Assembly (NCBI GenBank): GCA_035307785.1
Contig: DATGHS010000202.1
Span: 1 to 18,408, forward strand
From: DATGHS01 sp035307785
Lineage (GTDB): Bacteria; Planctomycetota; Planctomycetia; Gemmatales; Gemmataceae
Direction of reading: 5' to 3'
Length of the DNA: 18,408 nucleotides
Part shown: positions 8,051 through 14,618 of the stretch, in pieces
How the letters are laid out: each line of letters begins with the position of its first letter
Numbering within the stretch: position 1 is the stretch's first letter
Notes under the pieces: generated by a model
What the model was told of the DNA's origin: nothing
The model's input: the letters and a program-made list of their open reading frames with translations, nothing else
Database searches by the model: none
Translations under genes and position numbers: made by a program

Positions 8051-8229
8051 AATGGAATCCTCGCAAAGAAGTCTTGGGAATGCCGCCACGTTCGCCTGGC
8101 GCGCCTCTCTCCGAGAGACAAGTTGTGCAACTCTCATACCTGAGAATGCAGCTCGAATGCCCGTATTTGGTACAGCAGTTGCTCTCTACTCGTTCAGACT
8201 GAGGCATGAATCGGATCGAGAGGTGCATT
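8051..8229. promoter_or_regulatory. Divergent promoter region with small palindromes
   Basis: This 179-base gap must hold the promoters of the small-membrane/stress-protein operon (-) and the CBS protease (+). It contains a cluster of short dyads: TCTCT-3-AGAGA at 8106-8118, the near-palindrome AGTTGTGCAACT at 8121-8132, and TCTCA-4-TGAGA at 8132-8145. These are operator-like in size and position, but no -10/-35 pair is clear. Shared control of both directions is inferred. Confidence 0.4.
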
Positions 8230-9468
8230 ATGTTCGGCACACGCTGGCGCATGTTCCGTTTGCTCGGCATTCCGGTGAGCGTGGATCTGAGTTGGTTGAT
8301 TATTCTCGGATTGTTAACGTTTACCTTTGCGTACGGTTTCCCCACGTTCGCCCGCGATTATTTCCCACGTGCAGCCGAGGTGCAATTATCCGTCTTCACG
8401 TACTGGATCATGGGCCTGATCACGGCCATCGCGTTTTTTGCCTGCATTCTTCTTCACGAGCTCGGCCATGCGGCCGTGGCTCGCTCCCGTCGTATGCCGG
8501 TCCGTGGCATTACGCTCTTTCTTTTCGGCGGCGTCGCGGAAATCAGCGACGAGCCCAGTTCGGCAAGCGATGAATTCTTTATGGCTATTGCCGGGCCCGC
8601 CGTGACGGTCGTCCTGGCGATTATTTGCGGCTTGTTGAGCTGGTTCGGCTACACGGCCGGCTGGGCGCCTCCGGTATATTTGGTTCTGGGCTATCTGGCT
8701 TTCGTCAACATCATGGTACTGGTGTTTAACCTGATTCCGGCATTTCCGCTCGATGGCGGCCGGGTGTTCCGATCCATTCTCTGGGGCGCGAGCGGCAACC
8801 TGGTCCGCTCCACGCATTGGGCCTCGATTGTGGGCCGGGTTTTCGCCTGGCTGTTGATCGCCTGGGGCGTGGTGCTCTTGTTCTCGGGCAATTTGTTGGC
8901 AGGCATCTGGACCGGGCTCATCGGCATGTTCCTGAACAGCGCTGCCCAGAGTGCCTATCAACAGATTCTGATCCGCAAGGCGCTGCGGGGCGAGCCGATT
9001 CGGAAGTTCATGAATCCGCACCCGGTCGTCGTAGCGCCGAGTTTGGATTTGCGAACGTGGGTGGATGATTTCGTGTACCGCTATCACCGCAAGGCGTTCC
9101 CGGTGGTGGAGAACGGCCACCTGGAAGGCCTCATCGAAACGAAGTCGATTTCTGACACACCGCGCGCGGAATGGGCCCATCACACCGTGAACGAAGTCAT
9201 GCGGCGCGATCTCAAGAAGATCACGATTCCGCCGAATGCCGATGCCCTTCAGGCGCTACGAAAGATGCAACGCACCGGTATGAGCCGATTGCTCGTGGGC
9301 GAAGGCGATCATTTGGACGGCATTCTGAGCTTGAAGGATCTAATGCATTTCTTGAATTTGAAGCTGGAACTCGAAAGAGACGACGGGCAGACGCCGGATG
9401 AAATTCCAATGGCGGAACCCGTGGAAGAAGAAGACCGGGATACCGATATTCCGATTCGGCGCGGATAA
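8230..9468 (+). CDS. Site-2 protease family (M50) intramembrane metalloprotease with CBS domains
   Basis: 412 residues from ATG 8230, preferred over ATG 8206 because GAGAGG lies six bases upstream. Multi-pass inner-membrane protein: the hydrophobic segments include the zinc site HELGH (76-80) and the second motif NLIPAFPLDGG (167-177, D175 third ligand). The region from about 250 to 380 looks like a CBS pair: PIRKFMNPHPVVVAPSLDL and VMRRDLKKITIPPNADALQALRKM, each followed by a core strand with G. The C-terminus is acidic. CBS pairs bind adenine nucleotides in many proteins, so cleavage may respond to energy state; the substrate, often a membrane-bound anti-sigma factor, is unknown and no such gene is in the window. 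Relatives with this architecture include mycobacterial Rip3 and archaeal S2P-CBS proteins. Confidence 0.93.
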   Translation: MFGTRWRMFRLLGIPVSVDLSWLIILGLLTFTFAYGFPTFARDYFPRAAEVQLSVFTYWIMGLITAIAFFACILLHELGHAAVARSRRMPVRGITLFLFGGVAEISDEPSSASDEFFMAIAGPAVTVVLAIICGLLSWFGYTAGWAPPVYLVLGYLAFVNIMVLVFNLIPAFPLDGGRVFRSILWGASGNLVRSTHWASIVGRVFAWLLIAWGVVLLFSGNLLAGIWTGLIGMFLNSAAQSAYQQILIRKALRGEPIRKFMNPHPVVVAPSLDLRTWVDDFVYRYHRKAFPVVENGHLEGLIETKSISDTPRAEWAHHTVNEVMRRDLKKITIPPNADALQALRKMQRTGMSRLLVGEGDHLDGILSLKDLMHFLNLKLELERDDGQTPDEIPMAEPVEEEDRDTDIPIRRG

Positions 9469-9474
9469 AGCGTA

Positions 9475-9526
9475 ATTGGCTCCCCACAGGTTATATACGG
9501 CCCGTGGGAGCCAATGGTCATTTTTT
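9475..9526 (+). terminator. Intrinsic terminator of the CBS protease gene
   Basis: Arms ATTGGCTCCC (9475-9484) and GGGAGCCAAT (9506-9515) are perfect complements, with an AC/GT extension past one bulged C. A run of six T follows at 9521-9526. The hairpin begins six bases after the protease stop at 9468. The T-run lies inside the end of the convergent methyltransferase gene (stop complement 9518-9520). The signal works only for the plus strand; the reverse side has no T-tract. Confidence 0.8.
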
Positions 9527-10543
9527 CGCCACCATGATGATGTAGCCCCGGTTCTCGAATAGCTCCGGCTCGCCAAAGACTTCGCGCACCATTGCTTCCA
9601 TCTGCTCGAACTGCTTGGTTACCAGGCAGAAGCTGCCGCCGGGCTTCAGCAATTCATGCGAGCGCCGAATAAACATCTGCGCGATCGACTGCGAAGCGTA
9701 ATACGGCGGGTTCGTCAGGATGACATCGAACGATTTTGGCTCAAATTCTTCCAGGCGGATCGAAGCCATTGCCCGAAAATTGCTGAGCCCCGCAGCACGA
9801 GCGTTGATTTCCGCGAGGGCGATGGCCCTGACGTTGCTGTCCACAAAGATAATCTGTCCTTCCGGGCCCGCTTTGCGAGCGGCCGCCAGGCCAACGGCGC
9901 CGGCCCCGCAACCCAGGTCGAGGACCCTATCACCTGGATTTACTTCGGCCGCCATCAGCAACGCCCGGCTGCCCTGGTCCATCTGGCCATAAGCGAAGAC
10001 CCCTGGCCGCGTGAGAAAGCGCAGCGATTCGCCTTCGTCCATCTTGGCTTGCACCATGACCTCATGCCGGCGACGCTCGCGCTCCTTGTCGCGGATGCTC
10101 CAGATGACCGTGCCGTCGTCGGTATGGACCGGGGCCGACTTGCCGAAGATCCGCTTCATCATGCCGGGGAATAGCTGATCGTGTACCACCGGCGAGAGGA
10201 CGACGAAGGTTCCTTTTGGCCGAAGGACGTGAAAGCCCTGCTCCACCATGTCGAGCTTTAGCTCCCGTTCGCCGCGCGGCGGCGACGGGAAAAGTACCGT
10301 TTGAAAGTTGGCCGGCAGATCCCAAAGGTCGGGCGCGGTCTTCACTTCTGCTTTCAAGCCGGCCGGATCGAGTTCCGTGCTCAGCTTTTCGGCCTGGAAC
10401 AAATCCATCTGGTAGCAGGTCGTGTCGGAATAGCCGAGCCGCCGGACGAGTTCCACGACCAAGAGCGGCGCGCCCAGGACGATCAGCACCGGCGGCTGGA
10501 TGCGCGCGGCTGCGCCTTCAAGGAGAGGGAAGAAATTCGACAT
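9518..10543 (-). CDS. RsmC-like two-domain SAM-dependent methyltransferase (RNA guanine N2 type)
   Basis: 341 residues, start ATG 10543 without a visible Shine-Dalgarno. The N-terminal half (1-150) is a degenerate Rossmann-type domain with no SAM motif, and the C-terminal half (about 170-341) is active. Key parts: RFLTRPGVFAYGQMDQGS (175-192), the MTS-domain lead-in also found in RsmC; the SAM loop VLDLGCGAGAVG (207-218); an acidic ribose-contact D235 in FVDSN; and the catalytic NPPYY (278-282), typical of exocyclic amine methylation. Expected action is m2G formation in rRNA, as for RsmC or RlmG; the target base cannot be told from sequence. The gene lies 28 bases after the SPL-family gene and is probably in its operon. 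Confidence 0.85.
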   Translation of the reverse strand: MSNFFPLLEGAAARIQPPVLIVLGAPLLVVELVRRLGYSDTTCYQMDLFQAEKLSTELDPAGLKAEVKTAPDLWDLPANFQTVLFPSPPRGERELKLDMVEQGFHVLRPKGTFVVLSPVVHDQLFPGMMKRIFGKSAPVHTDDGTVIWSIRDKERERRRHEVMVQAKMDEGESLRFLTRPGVFAYGQMDQGSRALLMAAEVNPGDRVLDLGCGAGAVGLAAARKAGPEGQIIFVDSNVRAIALAEINARAAGLSNFRAMASIRLEEFEPKSFDVILTNPPYYASQSIAQMFIRRSHELLKPGGSFCLVTKQFEQMEAMVREVFGEPELFENRGYIIMVAKK

Positions 10544-10571
10544 AGAACAATTGCCGCGTGCGGCTTAGCCC

Positions 10572-11357
10572 TCACGGAGGAAAGAACCCGGCCTCGCCCT
10601 CATACGCGGGCATTTCCCGCAACAAGCGGGCCCGAATGCGCTGATAATCGGCGCTGGTCCAGCCCATTCTCGTCCGTAGTTGTCGCGCGGCCTCGCCGGT
10701 GTCGGCGCCGAACTTTCCTTCGGCATCGTGGAAATCCTGGGTCACCAGCAAGTCGGGACGGAATGAAACCAGTCGCTCGGCAAACGCTTCCGGATCTTTC
10801 ACCGGCAACATCGGCGTGACGCAGATTCCCACCGGGATGCTGGCCGCGCGAAGTTCTGCGAGCGCCTGCCAGCGCCGCTCCAACGGCGGCGACTTGGGCT
10901 CAAACGCCTGCCAGACATCTTCATTATCAGTGCCGATGGAAACATTCACGCGAATTCTTCGGAATTGCGTGAGAATATCAATGTCGCGCACTACCATCGG
11001 TCCACGCGTCTGAATCACAATTCGCGGCTGATAGGGAACCAGTGCTTCGAGTATTCCGCGCGTGAGAAACAGCGAGCGCTCCATCGGCTGGTATGGATCG
11101 GTCACGCTGGAGACATAGAGCGCCTGCCCGGCCACCTTCGGCGCCGTCTTCTGGGCGACTTCCACCGCATTTCGCTTGGCCGTAACCCACCGGCCCCATT
11201 CCGCAACCGGGCGGCGATTCTGTGGCAGAAACGCGGCGTAGCAATAAGTGCAGCCGAACGTGCAGCCGACGTAGGGATTGCAAGTTTTATCAAACCCGCC
11301 GCGCTTGATGAAACCGGTCGCGTCGGAGAAGATCGATTTGCAATCAATGAGGTCCAT
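10572..11357 (-). CDS. SPL-family radical SAM protein (spore photoproduct lyase related, Rv2578c-like)
   Basis: 261 residues from ATG 11357. The CxxxCxxC iron-sulfur motif is GCTFGCTYCYA with C32, C36 and C39, preceded by TCNPYVGC. The conserved SSVTDPYQPME follows at 83-93, and TPMLPVKDPE at 181-190. These fit the SPL family defined by the spore photoproduct lyase, and the length fits the shorter subfamily rather than true SplB (about 340 residues). The fold cleaves SAM to a 5'-deoxyadenosyl radical; the substrate of this subfamily is unknown, and DNA repair should not be assumed in an organism not known to form endospores. It is followed 28 bases later by the methyltransferase and preceded by the ceramidase-like gene across a repeat-bearing gap. 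Confidence 0.85.
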   Translation of the reverse strand: MDLIDCKSIFSDATGFIKRGGFDKTCNPYVGCTFGCTYCYAAFLPQNRRPVAEWGRWVTAKRNAVEVAQKTAPKVAGQALYVSSVTDPYQPMERSLFLTRGILEALVPYQPRIVIQTRGPMVVRDIDILTQFRRIRVNVSIGTDNEDVWQAFEPKSPPLERRWQALAELRAASIPVGICVTPMLPVKDPEAFAERLVSFRPDLLVTQDFHDAEGKFGADTGEAARQLRTRMGWTSADYQRIRARLLREMPAYEGEAGFFPP

Positions 11358-11361
11358 CAGA

Positions 11362-11469
11362 ATTCACCGCGGGGACACAAAGAGCGCAAAGAGAATAATG
11401 GAATTGTACGCTGAGCCAAGCAGGAACGAACGCACTCTCTGCCTTTTCTTTGCGCTCTTTGCGGTGAAT
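11362..11469. repeat. Inverted repeat with interrupted stem between ceramidase-like and SPL genes
   Basis: The outer stem is ATTCACCGC (11362-11370) with GCGGTGAAT (11461-11469); the inner stem is 11379-11392 (AAAGAGCGCAAAGA) with 11447-11460. A seven- to eight-base bulge separates them on the left only. The right side ends at the stop codon of the ceramidase-like gene (complement of 11469-11471). The string is of the AAAGAGCGCAAAGAG type that recurs in intergenic DNA of many unrelated bacteria, so mobile repeat origin is more likely than a terminator; it has no T-tract. Confidence 0.8.
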
Positions 11470-12881
11470 CACTTGTTCCCCTGCACCAGCGCCCGAAAGG
11501 CCTCGCACAACAGCGGCGCCGTCTCAGGCCCGAGGCTATTGATCTCGCCATAAGGCGGCTTCATGTTGCCGTAAGTAAACGGCGGCTTTTCGTCCCACTG
11601 GCGTTTCGGGATGACGTAGCCGATCTCATCATTGGCCAGGCCGATGATCATGCGATGCGGGCCGCGGAGTTGCTTGTAGATGGCCGGCTCGACAGGCGCG
11701 TCGGGGAAGTCGGCCCCTTCGGGAGCAGGATCGGGAACCTTGTCGAGCACTAGTTCTGGATAGATCTCGCCCGGGATGCAAGCGATATCGAGGTCGCCGA
11801 GCCGCAGCCAGGCGACCTCCGTCTTCAGGCACGAGCGCTTCTTATTCAATTCCGCTGCCGGGGCCGCCTCGGCTTTCATGGGGTCGCCGGTCCAAAGAAA
11901 TGCTTCGCGCTGCAATACGCCCATTTGCCGGCCCAGCTGATAGATCTTGTTATCGACCGGCAGATAGACATGGCGATGCCGCACTTGAAAGGGCGTGAGC
12001 GAAACGTCCTTCGAGTCTTTCAGAGCCTTGTTCGCCGCTTGACCGAGAAGTTGCCCGTAGCGTTTCGCCTTCTCGAAGGTGCCGTCTTCCAGCTTCTCGC
12101 CCTTCTCGCTACGAATGTCGGTCTTTAGCGAACTCATGAGCCCGCCCACGGTGCCGGTCAGATAGACGACCGGGCAAGCCTGCTTCGCGGCTACCTCCTT
12201 GACGGCATAGCCCACAAAGTCGCCACTGAGCTTTGTGTTCTTGTCGGCCAGCGTTTCCGGGTGGCAATTCCACTGCACCACGATGCCGGCCGGTTTTTTC
12301 ATTTGCTCGTCGAGGAATTGCAGGACCACCAGATCGTCGTGCAGAATAATCGGCATTCGGCTGTCGTGCAATAACTCCGGGTGCCTGGCCGCAGCGATCT
12401 TGGCGGTCACCGGCCGAAGCGCTTTCTGAGCGGTTTGCACAACCTCGACGATCTGTTCTTCGAGCCTCTTCATGTACTCCGGATCGATGCCGCTCTTGAA
12501 CGGCGACGAGCCCCACAGGCCCAGAGTATCCGGCCCTTCGTGGTTGTGAGTACTGGAGATCAGAACATAATCGAAGCCTGGGAGCTGCTTGCGGACGCGC
12601 TCGACATTGGCATGAAAGAAGCCGACGACATCGATGCAAACGAACGCGAGCTTCTGCTTGTCGTGCTTCAGAACGAAGCCGCGGGCCATGATTGGATCAG
12701 CGACTTCGGTCGCTTTGCGATTGTGGCCGAAGCCCGCCATGAAAACGGCCTTGTCGCCAAGCTTGGGTGTGACATCAGCTTCGGCGAAGCCGGCCTGCAG
12801 CGGTTCGGCGGCGGGCAATCCATTGGTCAGAAACAACAAAAACGCTAGCAAGAACATTCGTAGAACGGCGACGGCACGCAT
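11469..12881 (-). CDS. Secreted neutral/alkaline ceramidase-like metallohydrolase (N-terminal domain only)
   Basis: 470 residues from ATG 12881. A signal peptide (1-25, hydrophobic MFLLAFLLFLTNG, cleavage near PAA) directs it across the inner membrane. The fold matches the non-lysosomal neutral ceramidase N-terminal domain (PF04734), which contains the zinc amidohydrolase centre. Likely zinc ligands, by analogy with the Pseudomonas enzyme, are H112 or H114 in SSTHNHEGPD, H207 in NCHPE, E372 in PGEIYPE and Y422 in DEIGYVIP. The immunoglobulin-like C-terminal domain of classical ceramidases (about 650-780 residues) is absent, so the natural substrate may be another amide or a small sphingolipid. 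It lies downstream of ahcY on the same strand, separated by a 30-bp inverted repeat, so co-transcription is uncertain. Confidence 0.85.
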   Translation of the reverse strand: MRAVAVLRMFLLAFLLFLTNGLPAAEPLQAGFAEADVTPKLGDKAVFMAGFGHNRKATEVADPIMARGFVLKHDKQKLAFVCIDVVGFFHANVERVRKQLPGFDYVLISSTHNHEGPDTLGLWGSSPFKSGIDPEYMKRLEEQIVEVVQTAQKALRPVTAKIAAARHPELLHDSRMPIILHDDLVVLQFLDEQMKKPAGIVVQWNCHPETLADKNTKLSGDFVGYAVKEVAAKQACPVVYLTGTVGGLMSSLKTDIRSEKGEKLEDGTFEKAKRYGQLLGQAANKALKDSKDVSLTPFQVRHRHVYLPVDNKIYQLGRQMGVLQREAFLWTGDPMKAEAAPAAELNKKRSCLKTEVAWLRLGDLDIACIPGEIYPELVLDKVPDPAPEGADFPDAPVEPAIYKQLRGPHRMIIGLANDEIGYVIPKRQWDEKPPFTYGNMKPPYGEINSLGPETAPLLCEAFRALVQGNK

Positions 12882-12908
12882 TGTCCCGTCCTCGAAGAAT
12901 TGAACGGA

Positions 12909-12977
12909 GAGCCGAGCCGCGTAAGCGGCCGGGTTGAGCGTCGCTCACTCAACCCGGCCGCTTACGCGGCTCGGCTC
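12909..12977. terminator. 30-bp perfect inverted repeat between ahcY and the ceramidase-like gene
   Basis: Arms 12909-12938 and 12948-12977 are perfect reverse complements with a nine-base loop. It follows the ahcY stop (complement of 12994-12996) by 16 bases in the direction of transcription, so it could end the ahcY transcript. There is no T-tract after it. It also lies in the leader of the ceramidase-like gene. It shares the word CGTAAGCG with the hairpin at 3198-3254. A dispersed repeat that has become a 3' stabiliser is an equally good reading. Confidence 0.7.
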
Positions 12978-12993
12978 GCCACGAAGAAACTGC

Positions 12994-14346
12994 TTACGTC
13001 CCGTGTTCCCAGCCGCTGAGATATTTCTGCTGCTCGGGTGTAAGGGTGTCGATCGCGATGCCCATGCTGGCCAGCTTTTCGCGGGCTACGTATTCCTCGA
13101 TCTCAATGGGCACCTCGTGGACTTGATTGCCGAGCTTGCCTTTGTTCTTCACGCAGAATTCGGTGGCGAGTGCCTGCGTGGCAAAGCTCATGTCCATGAC
13201 GCTCGGCGGGTGGCCTTCGGCCATGGCAAGGTTCACAAGCCGGCCCTGGCCCAATACATAGATGCGCTTGCCGTTGCGGAGCTTGTACTCATCCACCTGG
13301 GGGCGAACGTCGGCCGTGACCGAGACGGATTCTTCCTTCAAAGCGGGCAATTCCAGCTCCACATCAAAGTGGCCGCTGTTGCAGATCATGGCGCCGTCTT
13401 TCATCGTGGCGAAGTGTTCGCGGCGGATGATGTGCTTGTTGCCGGTGACGGTGATGAACACGTCGCCGACCTTCGCCGCATCAGCGATTGGCATGACCGA
13501 GAAACCGTCCATGGCCGCTTCCAGGGCCTTGATGGCATTCACTTCGGTGACAATGACATTCGCGCCCAGCCCACGGCCACGCAGCGCCACGCCCTTGCCA
13601 CACCAGCCGTAGCCGCAGACCACGAGTTTGCGGCCCGCGAGCAAGACATTTGTTGAGCGGATCACGCCGTCGATCGTGCTTTGGCCGGTGCCGTAGCGGT
13701 TATCGAACATATGCTTGGTCGCGGCATCGTTGACGGAAATCACCGGGAATTTCAGGACGCCGTCTTTTTCCATCGCCCGCAAGCGGATGACGCCGGTGGT
13801 CGTCTCTTCCATGCTGCCGATCACGGAGTTGAAGCGGGTTTTGCGTTCGGCCGGCGAAAACTTGGCCGCCCACTGGCGCACCTGCTGATGCACGTCGTCG
13901 AGCCGGTCGAGGGCAATGAACACCATGCTCGAAACCAGGTCGGCCCCGTCGTCCATCGTGATATTCGGCTGATGTTCCAGCGCGGCGACAATGTGCTTGT
14001 AGTACACATCGGTGTTTTCGCCGTGAATCGCGTACACGGCGATGCCGAAGTCGTGCACCAGGCTCGCGGCCACGTCGTCTTGCGTGGAGAGCGGATTGGA
14101 AGCAATGAGGACGAGGTCCGCTCCACCCGCCTTCAGCGTGCGGGCCAGATTCGCCGTCTCGGCCGTCACGTGCAAACAGGCGGACATGCGCATGCCGGCC
14201 AGCGGCTTCTCGCGGCCAAAACGGTCGCGGATGCGGGCCAGCACCGGCATATCCTGATCGGCCCACAGAATGCGCCGCTTCCCGGTGGTCGCCAGGCTGG
14301 GATTGGCGATGTCGCAACGCGTCGGCGTGGCGGTGGCAGTACTCAT
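12994..14346 (-). CDS. ahcY: S-adenosylhomocysteinase
   Basis: 450 residues from ATG 14346. It hydrolyses S-adenosylhomocysteine to adenosine and homocysteine, relieving product inhibition of all SAM methyltransferases and feeding homocysteine back to the methionine cycle. Substrate-domain landmarks include MSACLHVTAETANL (54-67), CxSNPxSTQDD-like IASNPLSTQDD (81-91), and AIHGENTDVYY (107-116). The NAD-contact region is SVNDAATKHMFDNRYGTGQS (204-223, K211 and D215), and the Rossmann motif is GYGWCGKG (245-252). The catalytic-site loop includes NSGHFDVE (323-330). Length fits standard bacterial enzymes. It is monocistronic or leads into the ceramidase-like gene, and is divergent from the DUF4139 pair. 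Confidence 0.97.
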   Translation of the reverse strand: MSTATATPTRCDIANPSLATTGKRRILWADQDMPVLARIRDRFGREKPLAGMRMSACLHVTAETANLARTLKAGGADLVLIASNPLSTQDDVAASLVHDFGIAVYAIHGENTDVYYKHIVAALEHQPNITMDDGADLVSSMVFIALDRLDDVHQQVRQWAAKFSPAERKTRFNSVIGSMEETTTGVIRLRAMEKDGVLKFPVISVNDAATKHMFDNRYGTGQSTIDGVIRSTNVLLAGRKLVVCGYGWCGKGVALRGRGLGANVIVTEVNAIKALEAAMDGFSVMPIADAAKVGDVFITVTGNKHIIRREHFATMKDGAMICNSGHFDVELELPALKEESVSVTADVRPQVDEYKLRNGKRIYVLGQGRLVNLAMAEGHPPSVMDMSFATQALATEFCVKNKGKLGNQVHEVPIEIEEYVAREKLASMGIAIDTLTPEQQKYLSGWEHGT

Positions 14347-14618
14347 GCTCGCTGTCCTCGGGATGCAAGAAAAACTCCATCCAAATACGAGAAATTGTTT
14401 TATGCGGCCGCACGCGATTTTGCCAGGGGAGATTGGTCATGGCAAGCGTCGCGCCGTAAGGCCGACGTGGCAGCGGCCCACACATCGGACGTACGGCTCG
14501 ACGCTCGCCCAAGAATGCAGAAAAATCTTTTCCCTCTGGATTCTCGTCTGGAAGATGAGACACTGTCTTTTCGGTATCGCTCGCGCCCACAGGCTTTCTC
14601 CAAACCAGGGTGACCATT
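14347..14618. other. Divergent intergenic region, ahcY and DUF4139 genes
   Basis: About 270 bases with no supported gene. It must contain promoters for ahcY (-) and the first DUF4139 gene (+). It holds an imperfect inverted repeat (14441-14509). I looked for an S-adenosylhomocysteine riboswitch in the ahcY leader and could not recognise its conserved core. Promoter boxes are not clear by eye. Confidence 0.4.
14441..14509. repeat. Imperfect inverted repeat, 18-base arms with two mismatches
   Basis: Arms 14441-14458 and 14492-14509 pair at 16 of 18 positions. A small inner dyad (GGCCG/CGGCC) sits between the arms. It is located in the ahcY/DUF4139 divergent gap. It contains GCCGTAAGGC, related in flavour to the other hairpins here but not the same sequence. 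Confidence 0.6.

Noticed and set aside
8206..8229. Upstream ATG as start of the CBS protease
   Set aside because: The purine run GAGG ends one base before it, too close, whereas ATG 8230 has GAGAGG at six bases and begins at the usual family start.
14347..14440. Possible S-adenosylhomocysteine riboswitch in the ahcY leader
   Set aside because: I could not find the conserved core or a matching pseudoknot; a covariance-model search would be decisive.
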